64,000 nt of DNA from Chionoecetes opilio (GCA_016584305.1 JACEEZ010018265.1:1-64000); one strand, 5' to 3'. Shown: positions 35,931 through 46,642, numbered from the stretch's first letter. Notes: generated by a model not told the origin, from the sequence alone. Program-made: numbers and translations.

Positions 35931-36561
35931 TGAATTGAGCTTACCTGGGGATGCGGTATGGACAAGTTTTTGTGGGCGCCAGTGAGGAGAGGTGGACATG
36001 GTAGCGGGTCAGGGGGTGCCGGGCCGAGGGTGTGAATGAGCCCGTGGAGTGGGTTTAAGGTAAGGTGACCAGACGTCCCCGGTTTCCGGGGACAGTCCCC
36101 GTTTTCAGTGACCTGTCCCCGGCTACTGCTGTCCCCGGAAATGTCCCCGGTTTTCACTGGGATTGAAAGATCCGAAATTGGAATAAACTTAAATAAAGTA
36201 AAAAATGAAAAAACAAAAAAACAAAACGAAAATGTTGACCAAACTACACAGTAAGCCTACACGTATCCGTATCGTATAGTTGCTCACCGAACTACTCGCA
36301 CTGGTTGCCAGATGTCAATATTTATTTTCAGTAGCAGACAAAAATTTTCAAAAACGGCAACCCTGCAGTCGCACGCTGAAGCCAGACACTCAGAGAGAGA
36401 CGTCAGTGTTATTGTTTATCATATATATTATTATATGTTATTTAACGTTTAATTTAAAAAAAAATGCAATTTTGTAGCCTACTCCCTTGACATTCATTGA
36501 GTATGTTGATAATTGATTGCCTATTTCTCCTTGAACACGATATTTCCCTTGCCATATTATA

Positions 36562-36783
36562 TTAACCCATTCAGTGTTCACGCTCCAGGACGCATTTGGC
36601 TTTTACTTTCTGGCTATTATTAGACGATATTATTCAGATTAGGAAGGGTATAGGGAAGTGGAAGGGGTAATTTAGATAGTTTTAACCTTAGAATGTCCAC
36701 AGATCCTTCCTAAACTGTATATAATCGTCAAATGGCAGCCAGAAAATGAAAGCCAAATGCGTCCTAGAGCGTGAAAGGGTTAA
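36562..36783. mobile_element. Small TTAA-flanked MITE nested in the hAT element
   Basis: TTAAcccattcagtgttcac at the left and gagcgtgaaagggTTAA at the right. An internal mirrored part (cgcatttggctttcatttt type) makes it almost a full palindrome, interrupted in the middle. It lies upstream of the transposase start and might also have affected its promoter. Confidence 0.7.
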
Positions 36784-37059
36784 CATACTTTTACAAAATT
36801 TACACTGTCTTCAACCAAAAATACCCAGGGTAGACTGCCAGACGTCTATTGTATTGTATCACTATACTTACTTATCTTATGTTATAGGCTAACTAAATAC
36901 ACTGGCTGGGTTTATTCAGGGCACCATTGTCCTAATGAAATGTCATTGTCTATTTGTAGGGAGAGTTGAAAGGACGGACAGGAAGACGAGTCAAATAGAT
37001 GAGGACAAGAAAAAGTTTAGAAGAAACCGTGAAGAAAGATAGAAAGACAAGACTCTACA

Positions 37060-38938
37060 ATGTCTCTCTCCAAGAAAAGGAAATGTCACGTTAATGACAA
37101 TATTCTGAAAGAATTTCCATTTATACGGCCAGGTCAAGATGAGGCAATTGCTTTCTGCACTCTCTGCAATTCCTCTTTTACAGTGGGTAGTGGAGGAAGA
37201 TCGCCTGTGGTAGAACACCAACAAACAAAAAAACATAAAGCTGCCATTACAGCCCGTGCAAGTGTACCTTCAGTTACAAACTTCTTCAAGAGGGTTCAGC
37301 CCTCTCAATCAGAGTATGATTTGGCTGTACAGGAGGGTGTGTTTGCTTACCACACCATCAGACACAATCACAGTTTCTGATCAATGGACTGCACAGCATT
37401 ACTGAATCGGAAGCTCTATGAGCCAAAGTTCTCATGTGCAAGAACAAAATGTGATGCCATAGTGACAAATGTATTTGCACCCTGGGCCATGACACTATTA
37501 ACTGAAGATCTCAACCAAGCTGAGTTTGTGTCTTTGTCCGTTGATTGTTCAAATCATGGCCATGTAAAACTACTGCCAATACTTGTCAGGTACTGCAAGT
37601 TGCAAAGTGCTTGCATTGAAACAAAACTTTTGGATTTTGTAGAGATGAAAGGAGAAACTTCTGCAGAGATTTCCGAGGAGATTCTGATCACTGTCCGGAG
37701 ACACAGTCTAGAAGACAAAGTTGTAGCATTCTCAGCTGACAACACGAACACCAACTTTGGAGGACTTAACAGGGCAGGAAGGGTGAATGTCCACACCAAG
37801 GTTAAAGACTCCCTTCAACGAGAGGTGATTGGTCTAGGTTGCCCAGCACATATCATCCACAACACAGCACGAACTGCACTGGATATGGTTCCCTTAGATG
37901 TGGAATATTTACTAACAAAGATCTTCGGATATTTCCACATCTTTACGGTCCATGTGGAGAGACTGAAGACATTCTGTGACTTTGTGGGTCAAGAGTACTA
38001 CAATATTTTGGGTCATTGTAATGTCCGCTGGTTATCCATGCTCCCAGCCTTAGAGCGAGTCCTCCAGATGTATGCCCCCCTAAAATAATTTTTTCTCTCA
38101 GGAGAAAAGTCCTGTGGTCCTCCGCAAGTTTTTTGAAGATTCCTTCACCGAACTGTGGCTAGCCTTTGTCCACGGAAACCTGGGTATTTTCAATGAGGCC
38201 ATTAAAACACTTGAAGGCCAAGACCGTTGCGCAGTTGAGTCTGCTGCCATTCTGAGACATTTTCAGGCAAAACTGACTGCAAGACGTGATGATAACTTCC
38301 TGCCAGTCATGGTCAGAGTTCCTCTTAGAGACCTAGAGGAAAATGGCTTAATCACAAAAGAAACCTTCCTGGGAAAATCAAAGTGCTTCTTCGACACTGC
38401 AGTGAATTACCTTGAAGCATGGGGTAAGCATGCCGACGACCTCCAAGACCTCAGCTGTCTCCTCCTGAAAAAGAAGCCTCAGCGGTTGGAAGTTGAAAAA
38501 GCAGTAGAAACCCTCAGAAGAAAATGCCCTAACGTTACAATTGACGAAGACATTCTTTTTGATGAGGTGTCTGGTCTCCAGTTCCTTCAGGGGGGGATAC
38601 TGGAGGAATGGAAAAGAGAGGATACACCTCTCATTCAGAAATGGGGCTCAGTTATAAGTAATTTCCAACTAAATGAAATTCCACTCATCAACATTGCTAG
38701 ATTGGCATCTGTAGTAATCTGTTTACCAGGTAGCAATGCCCCTGTTGAGAGGGTTTTTTCCCTAATGAATGATATGTGGACTGCTGAGAGAAATCGGTTC
38801 ACAGTCTCTACCATGAAGGCATTGCTAACAGTGAAGACCAACTTCAACCATCTGCCATGCCAGGATTTTATGGAGATGCTGACCAAAAACAAACCAATTC
38901 TAAAAAAGATACACTCCTCTGAGAAATACACAGACTAG
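37060..38938 (+). pseudogene. hAT transposase, inactivated by a nonsense codon and a frameshift region
   Basis: Three open pieces make one hAT transposase. Piece 1 (37,060-37,380) has a degenerate BED-type zinc finger, CTLC near residue 32 with HQQTKKH further on. Piece 2 (37,384-38,088) is in the same frame after a single TGA at 37,378-37,380. It carries SVDCSNHGH and SADNTNTNFGG (candidate catalytic aspartates), CPAHIIHN and the CNVRWLS motif of hAT enzymes. Piece 3 (frame +1, open from about 38,084; up to 38,938) ends in the dimerisation region LPGSNAPVERVFSLM. A TAA at 38,086 and a shift by one base near 38,085-38,105 separate pieces 2 and 3. Cut-and-paste DNA transposition is the family role; this copy cannot make it. 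Fit to the TIR-bounded element is exact. Confidence 0.85.
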
Positions 38939-40520
38939 GTTAGAGTTAGTGCACCAGTCAGAAATCTTCAAATCAGAATACATTCAATATTTCAAATCTA
39001 AACACTGTCCCTTTTGATTATGATCATTATGACCCCTTATTTTTACTCGTGTATAATGCCAGGAATAAGGAGGAGGCGTTAGTTTGGGTGAAGTGTCTGG
39101 TTCATATCTATTTTTTTTTTTACAGCTGATTGTATGGATGTGCTTGATCTCAGCTACTTTGATCAGAAAAATAAAAACATATTGTTAATCAATTGAATTT
39201 TTGTTCAATTCCTTTGCAATTTAAGATAAATAGTGTCAGAGAAACTTTTGATTGCTGCTTTATGAATGATGAGGGCAGTGTCCCCGTTTTAGTTTTTCCA
39301 TGACAAAAACACTGCATGTTTAGGAGGTTTTTATGCCTCTAAACCGAAAATGTCCCCGGATTTTGTCTCAGAAATCTGGTCACCTTAGTTTAAGGGGCAA
39401 ACAAACTATATGGATAATCAAAGGTGACACATCTTATTGTGGTCAGTGCTGCATTTACAGGGCACCCAGCTTTGGCTTACTTCCACCCGCTAGCTGTAAA
39501 CACCACAGAACATACTGGTAACAGTCTCACGGACCTGAGACAATCCGTCCGCTTGGCTCCTCCAACAATTATATTCCCTAACTAAGCATGCTGCAGCATA
39601 ACAGGCACTGTGTATGGCTAGGAGGCAGGTGGAAGCATGTGGTCTTGGCTCATGGCGTGTTCATGGTGTAACTCATGGCCAGGTTATCTAGAACACAAAA
39701 TGCACATTAACAGCAAGGCCTCCCTCCTACACAATTATTTGTATTGAACTTTCCTATTACTGTACTATGACGCCATACCTCTGTGAGAGGAAGGGCTATT
39801 GGCGTGGCAAGGACTGAGAGAGGGATAAGCCTGTCTGGTAGTGGCTGCATTCAAAGTAGCATTTTACTGGCCAACTAACACCAACTTTAATTCTAACTTT
39901 TCTTACCTCCTACTTGTTAGTATGTTAGAATTCACTTTAAAAAAAATTCCACAAAGTTCTGTAATATTGTCAAGTGCCATCAAAAAGTTCCCGAACTACA
40001 CTTGCAAAAAGCAGAAAATTTATCTGATTCACAAGCCTTGTTCATATAGAATTTTTTTCCCCTTTTTTTTTCTTTTTTTCTCATGGTTATGGTAATTTCA
40101 TGGAATGGGTATCAAAGGGCACCATCCCACTAATTCCTGCCATGGCTAGAACATTTCAGAATTAACCGGGACATTATTCTTGAGACAGACGTTGTTTATG
40201 AGTCGTGGCGTTGTCTGGCCTCGTCTGACAAGCTCCTCTTCTGTAGTGACGTGCTCTGTTGATGGTCCTGGTGCAGGAAATGGAAAGGAAATGTATAAGA
40301 AAAAAATTATGATTTTATTGACGTCACGTGGAAGATCCCCTTAAAGATTAGTGTATTGAGCAAAGGAAACTGAACAGGTGATAATATAGTCTTGCTGATG
40401 CAGTTATCATTATGACTCCATTAACAATTGTTGGACACAAAAGCATTTTAATGATGAGTCAGATATTGCCTTGCTCTTTAGTGCAGCATACCTGTCTGTA
40501 ATTATACATTTACCTGTTGG

Positions 40521-41603
40521 GTGACACCTCCATCCCGTGTTTCAGGTGACTGTTGTGTGCTGTGCTTGGGGCTCACAGGGGAACTGCCCAGTGCTTCTGA
40601 TGAGACTCCTTGGTGCGTCCCACTCCTGATCCCTTCATTCTTAACAACAGTGCTGAGTGCATCCTTGGGAAACCTTGCTGAGCCCAGCATACCCGAGGGC
40701 CTCTACAAGACAAGCGGGCCTGTCAGAAGTTGTGTTGCAGAGATGGCTGCAAGAACAGGCAGCAGCAGGAGTGGCCACAACACACAGGAGCAGAGTGCCT
40801 CTTGTGTGGGCAGGTTGGGGTGTGATGATCTTCCTGAAGGCACTGGTGATAAGGGCCATGAATGCCAAGAGTGTGGTAAAAAATTTATTTACAAATCTCA
40901 GCTCACTATCCACACCCTGACACACACTGGTGAAAGGAATTATGAATGCCAAGAGTGTGGGAAAAAATTCACACATAAATCTACCCTCACCAGACACACC
41001 CTGACACACAATGGTGAAAGATATTATGAATGCCAAGAATGTGGGAAAAAATTTACTCATAAGTCTACCCGCACTAGACACACCCTGACACACACTGGTG
41101 AAAGGAACTATGAATGCCAAGAGTGTGGGAAAAGATTCACTCAAGAGTGTACCCTCACCAGACACACTCTGACACACACTGGTGAAAGGAATTATGAATG
41201 CCTAGAGTGTGGGAAAAGATTCACTCATAAGCCTACTCTGACCAAACACACCCTGACTCACACTGGTGAAAGGAATTATGAATGCCAAGAGTGTGGGAAA
41301 AGATTCACTCAAGAGTCTACCCTCACCAGACACACCCTGACTCACACTGGTGAAAGGAATTATGAATGCCAAGAGTGCGGGAAAAGATTCACTCGAGAGT
41401 CTAACCTCACTAGACACACCCTGACACACACTGGTGAAAGGAATTATGAATGCCAAGAGTGTGGGAAAAAGTTCTTCTTAAATTATGAACTAAATCGACA
41501 TACGTTCAGACATTCTGGCCTGAGAGAATTCAAATGTGATGTTTGTGGGAAGGATTTCAAAACTAGGAAGGATATTTATTGTCACATGCGGATTCACTTT
41601 TGA
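40521..41603 (+). CDS. C2H2 zinc-finger protein, nine tandem fingers (last exon or single exon)
   Basis: The frame is open for 360 codons from 40,521. Nine C2H2 fingers repeat every 28 residues from about residue 113 to 359. All have C-x2-C-x12-H-x3-H spacing, with the classical HTGER-type linker between most of them. Fingers 2-7 are nearly identical (YECQECGK, TLTRHTLTH), indicating recent internal duplication; finger 9 (FKCDVCGKDF) is divergent. Such arrays bind DNA and act in the nucleus, usually as transcription regulators. The first ATG in frame is at 40,743 (286 residues). The opening GTG at 40,521 is not a credible start. A pyrimidine-then-AG acceptor (cccgtgtttcag, ending 40,545) suggests this is the 3' exon of a spliced gene whose intron is the repeat-filled DNA upstream. 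No KRAB, BTB or ZAD domain is visible in the exon. The frame is intact, unlike everything around it. Confidence 0.8.
   Translation: MTPPSRVSGDCCVLCLGLTGELPSASDETPWCVPLLIPSFLTTVLSASLGNLAEPSIPEGLYKTSGPVRSCVAEMAARTGSSRSGHNTQEQSASCVGRLGCDDLPEGTGDKGHECQECGKKFIYKSQLTIHTLTHTGERNYECQECGKKFTHKSTLTRHTLTHNGERYYECQECGKKFTHKSTRTRHTLTHTGERNYECQECGKRFTQECTLTRHTLTHTGERNYECLECGKRFTHKPTLTKHTLTHTGERNYECQECGKRFTQESTLTRHTLTHTGERNYECQECGKRFTRESNLTRHTLTHTGERNYECQECGKKFFLNYELNRHTFRHSGLREFKCDVCGKDFKTRKDIYCHMRIHF
40534..40545 (+). promoter_or_regulatory. Candidate 3' splice site of the zinc-finger exon
   Basis: The sequence cccgtgtttcag precedes GTGACTG and keeps the reading frame open in phase. The polypyrimidine tract is weak. 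The duplicated segment ends just upstream, consistent with an intron. Confidence 0.4.
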
Positions 41604-41847
41604 GGTGGTGTGATGTGGTGTGGACAAGTGTGGTTCAGTGTGTGCCGAGGCATTGTGGGTGCTGGCGTGTCCTGTGTGGGAGTGAGTTATGGTGTACAGT
41701 GTTGCCTCCTGCCCACCCTCCCTGGCCTGGTAATGACCCAGCAGTGGTCTGGTGGGCAGTGCAGTAAATGGGTCTACATTGTTATTTCTTCTTTACGAGA
41801 TACAAATATACATGAATTAATTAAATTAATTTATCAATCATACAGAT
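41604..41847. other. Downstream of the zinc-finger stop, nothing recognised
   Basis: Likely 3' untranslated or intergenic sequence. No clear AATAAA polyadenylation signal is seen here. Confidence 0.35.
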
Positions 41848-41949
41848 CAACTTAATGAGTGGGTAGTCAGATGGCAGATGGAATTCAATATTGACAAAAG
41901 CAGCGTTATGGATGTTGGTAGAAAAAACCCTGGTAATGAGGAGTTTTCA
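41848..41949 (+). pseudogene. CR1-like retrotransposon fragment, left piece
   Basis: Reads like the reverse transcriptase region just after the catalytic core (LNEWVVRWQMEFNIDKSSVM and KNPGNEEF). It stops where an inverted-repeat element begins (41,952) and appears to continue at about 43,690, so one retroelement remnant has been split by later insertions. Confidence 0.55.
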
Positions 41950-41951
41950 AA

Positions 41952-43343
41952 GCTAACGCCGCCAGATGTCTCTCGCGCTCTCACTTACTCTGCCCCTTTG
42001 AGCCTGAATGCTCTATCATTTACCGTAAATTCCCTGTACTTCTTCGGGAATTATCAGAATTACCCAAAATACAACAACTAAAACAATTAATAAAAATGTA
42101 GTTTATCATTTTATTTTTCTGCACTTGATGAAAATATTGGCAAAACAATTGAATACTTGAAATATTAATCTTTAAAAATCGTCTTTTCATGAAAATACGC
42201 AAGTTCAAGCAGAATGAGGCTCCAGGAAATATCTACTTGTATGTAAGCATTCGCTGAGTACCTGTTTTGGGTGTGTCTGTTTCTCTTACGACGAAAATAT
42301 AACCAAAACACAGTGTGGCGTTCAGCATCTCCACAGAAACCATCCCACGGTCAGGATCAGTTATCACTCACTTTCCTGTTGTCATCACACCGCTAGGGAC
42401 TCAGCTCAGCTCCACCAGCATCTGCTGGCCGCCGCTCCCTTACCTCATGGCTCACATCCCTGATACTCCTAACCCCTCAACCCCAGAGGTTGTCATCCTA
42501 ACTATCATCACCCGCTGATCTCTTCACACTGTCTGTCCTCTACTGGAATGTTCGCGGAATCCGCTCCCACATACCGGAGACTTTTGTCCTTATTTCGTGC
42601 TCTTGAGCTTCTAGTTCTCTGCCTCAGAGTACATTTTCTTATTTACCCCCATGCATATCCTGATTCCTAATTACGATTTAGTTTCCTCTTGCCTTGTCCT
42701 TCAGAAAACAAACAACCCATGTTTCTCCAAACGTCATTTCTCCTCCCTCTACCGAACTCCTTGTATTTTGATTGTCTTTAAAGATTCCCGCACTGACTGA
42801 GTTAAGTCTTCTTCCTCCAACAGATAAACCTGTTGACATAGGATAAACCAGAGGACATAGGGTGAGCAGAGGGAGAGAACGTGGTGGCGGATCTCTCGCT
42901 TGTATTTAGTAAACAAACGTTTCAACTGTCTTGCATACAGGACTGTCGTTGAGGTGCCAAGCACTTAAATTACTTCTTGGTTAAATGTTCGTCGCAAGAA
43001 AGACAGACACACCCAAAACAGGTACTGAGCGAAAGCTTACATACAAGTACATACTTCCTGAAGCCTCATTCTGCTTGAACTTCCAGTGTTTCCATGGAAA
43101 GATGATTTTAAAAAAAATAATTTTGAAGTATTCTATGTTTTGCCAGTATGTACGTATTTTCATCAAGTGCAGAAAAAAAAAATGGTAAACTACAATTTTT
43201 ATTAAGAACTGTTTCAGTTGTTGTATTTTGGGTAATTCTGATATGTCCCGAAGAAGTACAGGGAATTTACGGTAAATGATAGAGCATTCAGGCTCAAAGG
43301 GGCAGAGGAAGTGAGAGCGCGAGAGACATCTGGTGGCGTTAGC
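41952..43343. mobile_element. Inverted-repeat element with ~340-bp arms
   Basis: The left arm begins gctaacgccgccagatgtct; the right arm ends agacatctggtggcgttagc. Mirroring continues through the gaattacccaaaatacaaca, gcacttgatgaaaat and tgttttgggtgtgtctgt regions to about 42,290 and 42,990. The arms have diverged moderately. The interior (about 42,300-42,980) is not palindromic and includes a retrotransposon endonuclease start. Target duplication is not evident, so the superfamily is unknown. Confidence 0.65.
42300..42650 (+). pseudogene. Fragment of a non-LTR retrotransposon: start of endonuclease domain
   Basis: The frame through 42,525-42,590 reads LSVLYWNVRGIRSHIPET, the typical opening of an APE endonuclease in non-LTR elements. 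A short upstream frame with stop at 42,518 could be the end of a preceding ORF. It lies between the arms of the inverted-repeat element, either captured or inserted. Confidence 0.45.
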
Positions 43344-43350
43344 TTTCCAG

Positions 43351-43687
43351 AGGCAGTAGCGGAATGGTTAGCGTCTCCGACTGGCGTTCTCGGTGACCCG
43401 AGTTTGATCCCCGAAGAAAACCAAACCCTTTCTGCACCGTCGAGTGGCCTAAGAACACACACATGCCCTGCCCATCAACTCTACCTTCGATTGCGAGTGC
43501 ATCGGAGGACACGGGGGCGGCATGAGCCTCACAGGCGTCACTATAAGAATCCTGCCTGCGCCACCATGGGCGAGGACCAACCATCAGAGCCCTCAAGTGA
43601 GCCTACAGAGCCTACCATCTGAGCCCTGGATCACCACTGCCTACAGGCGCTATAGGCACATATGTAAGAAAAAAAAAAAAAAAAAAA
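43351..43687 (+). mobile_element. tRNA-derived SINE with poly-A tail
   Basis: The head has a tRNA A-box-like part (tagcggaatggttagcg) and a B-box-like part (gagtttgatcccc) about 40 bases on. A body of ~250 bp unrelated to tRNA follows, then a 19-base A run (43,669-43,687). It sits directly against the right end of the inverted-repeat element. SINEs are transcribed by RNA polymerase III and moved by a LINE partner, not identified here. Confidence 0.6.
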
Positions 43688-43689
43688 GA

Positions 43690-44410
43690 GCCGCCATAGA
43701 TACACCATACGCAATGTATCGCTGAAAAGATCAGAAGTTGAGAAAGATCTGGGAGTGAGGGTGAGCTTAGACCTCAGACCTATGAAACAATGTATTGAGG
43801 CTAGAAAGCTAATAGGGTGTTTGGATTCATTACCATAACTGTTAAAAGTATAAGTGCTGAGGTTATTCTAAAGCTTTATTTGGCTCTAGTCAGACCTCAC
43901 CTAGACTATGCGGTTCAGTTTTGGTCTCCATATTACAGGATGGCTATAGCCTTGTTAGAATCAGTGCAGAGAAGGATGACCAAATGATTCAAAGGATGCA
44001 TAACTTTAGTTATGAGAAGAGATTGAAGCTATTAAATTTACACTCACTCGAGAGATGCAGAGTAAGGGGCGATCTGATAGAATTTTTAAGTGGATGAAGG
44101 GATATAATACAGGAGAGGTAGGAAAAGTTCTTACAGCTAGTAACCAGGGTAGAACAAGAAGTAACGGATTCAAGCTGGAAAAGCGTAGATTTAAAAAAGA
44201 AATAGAGAAAAACTGGTTCACAAATAGGGTGGTAAATGATTGGAATGGACTCAGTAGACAGGTAGTTAGTATGCAGTCTTTAGGGAGGTTTAAAAGGAGG
44301 CTAGATAAATTCATGGATGGGGATGAAAGGTGGATGTAGGTAGTGTTAAGTAACAGGAACTACCTCTTGTAGGTCTCACGGCCTATTGTAGCTTCCTTAT
44401 TTTCTTATGT
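43690..44410 (+). pseudogene. CR1-like retrotransposon, C-terminal end and 3' tail
   Basis: Begins near VEKDLGVRVSLDLRPMKQC, continues through a PHLDYAVQFWSP-like region, and ends in an open stretch (44,055-44,339) reading IFKWMKGYN, VVNDWNGLS and FKRRLDKFMD, typical of the C-terminus of CR1-type pol proteins. Several stops and shifts are present. The 3' end has two 8-bp units (ttcttatg, 44,399-44,416), the tail style of CR1 elements. The left piece is at 41,848-41,949. Confidence 0.65.
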
Positions 44411-44417
44411 TCTTATG

Positions 44418-44602
44418 AAGGAAAGGAAAAGATAGAAGCATTTATTGATGTCTTAAAAAGTCAAAATATTGTCAGCAGAATATTGTGTGAAATGTTTAAA
44501 CAAAACAAAAGGATGTAAAATAAATAAGAAAAGGCAAATAAATTTAATAGACATGAGCAGTGGTATCAGACAAGGATGCACAGGGTCTGCCACACTTTGA
44601 AA
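44418..44602 (+). pseudogene. Retrotransposon fragment with GIRQGC motif
   Basis: A short stretch ends with a reading SGIRQGCTGSATL (about 44,552-44,598), the palm motif before the catalytic FADD box of non-LTR reverse transcriptases. Upstream residues (FIDVLKSQNI) fit the same domain. Only about 60 residues remain, with internal stops. Confidence 0.5.
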
Positions 44603-44677
44603 TGTCACCTTATACTACACCTTTGCCCTGTTTAACGCATAAGTTACATTCATGAAAAATTATGCGTCTTTACAATA

Positions 44678-45087
44678 CAGTAAACTCTCAATAAACCGAA
44701 CCTCGTTAAATTGAATTTAGGAGAAACAAAACACTGTGTTGCCTTCGAACAAGCCTCTGATATACCGAACTCTACTTCGGCATATGTGGCAATTGGTGGG
44801 CCGACTGAACATGTTGGCCGGCCCGTGCATCTCAGTTTACACTCAGTCCTCATTGTGTGTGGACTACTCCATTGGAATACCTTGTACAAAATTATAGTTT
44901 ACTCTACAGTACTATACGTACAGTTAACTTTGTTTGAACACGTATGACCGAACGACGCCCGACGCCCCTCATAAACCGAACTCTGTTTGGTTTATGAGGC
45001 GGACAACCGATCATTCAATAAACCGAACTATCGGATATTGCGATCAACCCTTCCCTCCAATTGGTTCGGTTTATCGAGGGTTTACTG
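44678..45087. mobile_element. pogo/Tigger-like MITE (410 bp), TA target
   Basis: Ends cagtaaactctcaataaacc and ggtttatcgagggtttactg are inverted with two mismatches, flanked by TA (44,676-44,677 and 45,088-45,089). Copy I has a single TA at the matching point near 34,502. Ends with CAGTA and AACCGAAC repeats resemble pogo-group elements. No transposase. Confidence 0.75.
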
Positions 45088-45120
45088 TATGTTACGAATC
45101 TTATTCACATTTTTTCATTA

Positions 45121-45895
45121 CAGGGAGGTCCCAGTATATGAGCATTCGGTATACGAGAATCCGATGATACAAGATGTGTAAATTAGGGTCTATTTTCAAT
45201 ATAAGAGATTGAGAATCCAATAATTCGACATTCAAACGGGTGAGTAAAATTATCAAGCTCAAAATGTGCGCCCTACCACTCCAGGGCTGGACAAAGGGGG
45301 ATTTGGTTGACCTCAGTGAGGTCACCCCTAGCAAGCCGTGACCTGAAGGGTAATTAAGCATATGGATCTGCCTGACATTTAGGGGTAATTAGCAGGTGTG
45401 CGGCCCCAACCTTGGGACCGCAGTCAGGTCACCCCTAGCAAGGCGTGACCTGAAGGGTAATTAAGCATATGGCTCAGCCTGACCTTTAGGGGTAATTAGC
45501 AGGTGTGCGGCCCCAACCTTGGGACCTCTACACTACCTTCTCTTGTATCACGCGGCGTCGCCTACAGTACAACGTCTTTTTTGCTTGTTATGCAGGTTTT
45601 ATGTTTAATTAATGTGCAGTTATGTTATTTTGTGTGCTATTTTCTCTTTCAGAATGCTTTTTCTACAGAATAGGTAGTACAGTGTGGGTAATATAGACGC
45701 TGTGTGTTTGTTGAGTTTGCTATAGTTTATTTTAGCTTGAAAAACATGTCTTTTTTTTTTTTTTTTTTTATAAATTAATGGGGTCCTGGAACCAAACCTA
45801 TATTTTACCATTAGTTATGTGTTTCGTTATACGAGATTTCGCTTTACGAGTATGCCAGGTGGAACCTAACTGCACGTATCTTCGGGACCTCCCTG
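45121..45895. mobile_element. CAGGGAGGTCCC MITE, copy 1 (775 bp), TA target
   Basis: Left end cagggaggtcccagtata, right end cttcgggacctccctg, with TA at 45,119-45,120 and 45,896-45,897; the empty site is in copy I. The interior has two tandem units of a ~107-bp repeat (ggtcacccctagcaag... attaagcatatgg) and a poly-T tract. Orientation is opposite to the copies at 46,932 and 50,918. Confidence 0.8.
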
Positions 45896-45916
45896 TATAT
45901 TAATTGAGATATGTTC

Positions 45917-46540
45917 TTAACCCCTTCACTGAGGCTGGTACAAATACGGTCTCTCAACTATCTAAGGGTTCACTGCGGCTGGTACATATAGGGTTTCTGT
46001 ATTTAAACTGCGCGCTCAATGATGTTGTGGGTAAATATTCGCTGTGATAGGCTTGTATGGCAACAGTGTCAAGTGTTGCGATACAATAGAACCTCTTTTT
46101 CTGCTTGAGTGAGTTAGTGTGACTAATAAGGTCAAGCGGTACAGTACGACGTGTCGACTGCCGCGCCCTCTACTTCAATGGCAAGGCTAAATAGTCAAGA
46201 TATTCAATATGTTCTTGATGGATATAAAACAGAAGTATGAATGAATGAATGAATGCATGAATGAAGCATTTATGTACCAAAATAAGCTGTATTATGTTGA
46301 GTAGTAAGTAGTTTCATTGTGCGTCTGGCAGCACGGTCACGGCCCTGTTGCTGCACTTTGACGTAACTTCACTTAGCTGGTAGCCTCCACCAAGACGAAA
46401 CATAGATTTTCTGGTATGGAATGAGCATCCTATTCATTTAGGCACTTCAAATATGATAAGTAATTATTTTTTATTTTAATTAAAACCTGCCGCACAGGGG
46501 GGTAGGCCTAATGATTTGATATCCGCAGTGAAAGGGTTAA
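45917..46540. mobile_element. TTAA-flanked MITE (piggyBac-like), ends CCCTTTCACTG
   Basis: Starts TTAAccccttcactgaggct and ends gcagtgaaagggTTAA. Copy I lacks it at about 34,556. The interior holds an (AATG)n microsatellite at 46,233-46,263. Ends are similar to those at 35,238 and 36,562, so one transposase may have moved all three. Confidence 0.7.
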
Positions 46541-46642
46541 AACCTAAAATCACATCCCGACCATGTTATTAATTGCTATTATTGAATATAATATTGGGCA
46601 CATCAGTAGTATATCCCCTTGATATATGATTGGGGTTACTTA

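Larger units (their letters stand above)
36061..39387 (+). mobile_element. Full-length hAT transposon, 13-bp inverted ends and 8-bp target duplication
   Basis: Inverted ends are taaggtgaccaga (36,061-36,073) and its exact reverse complement (39,375-39,387). The target GTTTAAGG is duplicated perfectly at 36,053-36,060 and 39,388-39,395. The empty site is present in the other copy at about 49,963-49,971. Subterminal regions carry repeated tgtccccgg motifs at both ends, probably transposase binding sites. It encodes a hAT transposase, now broken, and is itself hit by a small TTAA element at 36,562. Length is 3,327 bp. Confidence 0.9.
34430..40515 (+). repeat. Duplicated segment, copy I
   Basis: Without insertions this is about 2 kb. 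It is collinear with 44,603-55,910: tactacacctttgcc at 34,438 and 44,613; tgatatatgattggggttac at 34,766 and 46,619; ctagagcttg at 34,848 and 49,443; gtggagtgggtttaagg at 36,044 and 49,953; actgtactatgacgcc at 39,758 and 54,545; cctgttgggtg at 40,513 and 55,892. It is interrupted by a retrotransposon tail, a TTAA element and a hAT transposon. The right edge lies just upstream of the zinc-finger exon. Confidence 0.8.

Noticed and set aside
40641..41456. Minus-strand frames of 178 and 84 codons opposite the zinc-finger exon
   Set aside because: Periodic antisense shadows of the 84-bp finger repeat.
43351..43430. Functional tRNA gene
   Set aside because: Box A and B are present but the cloverleaf stems are poor, and it continues into a body with a poly-A tail, as a SINE does.
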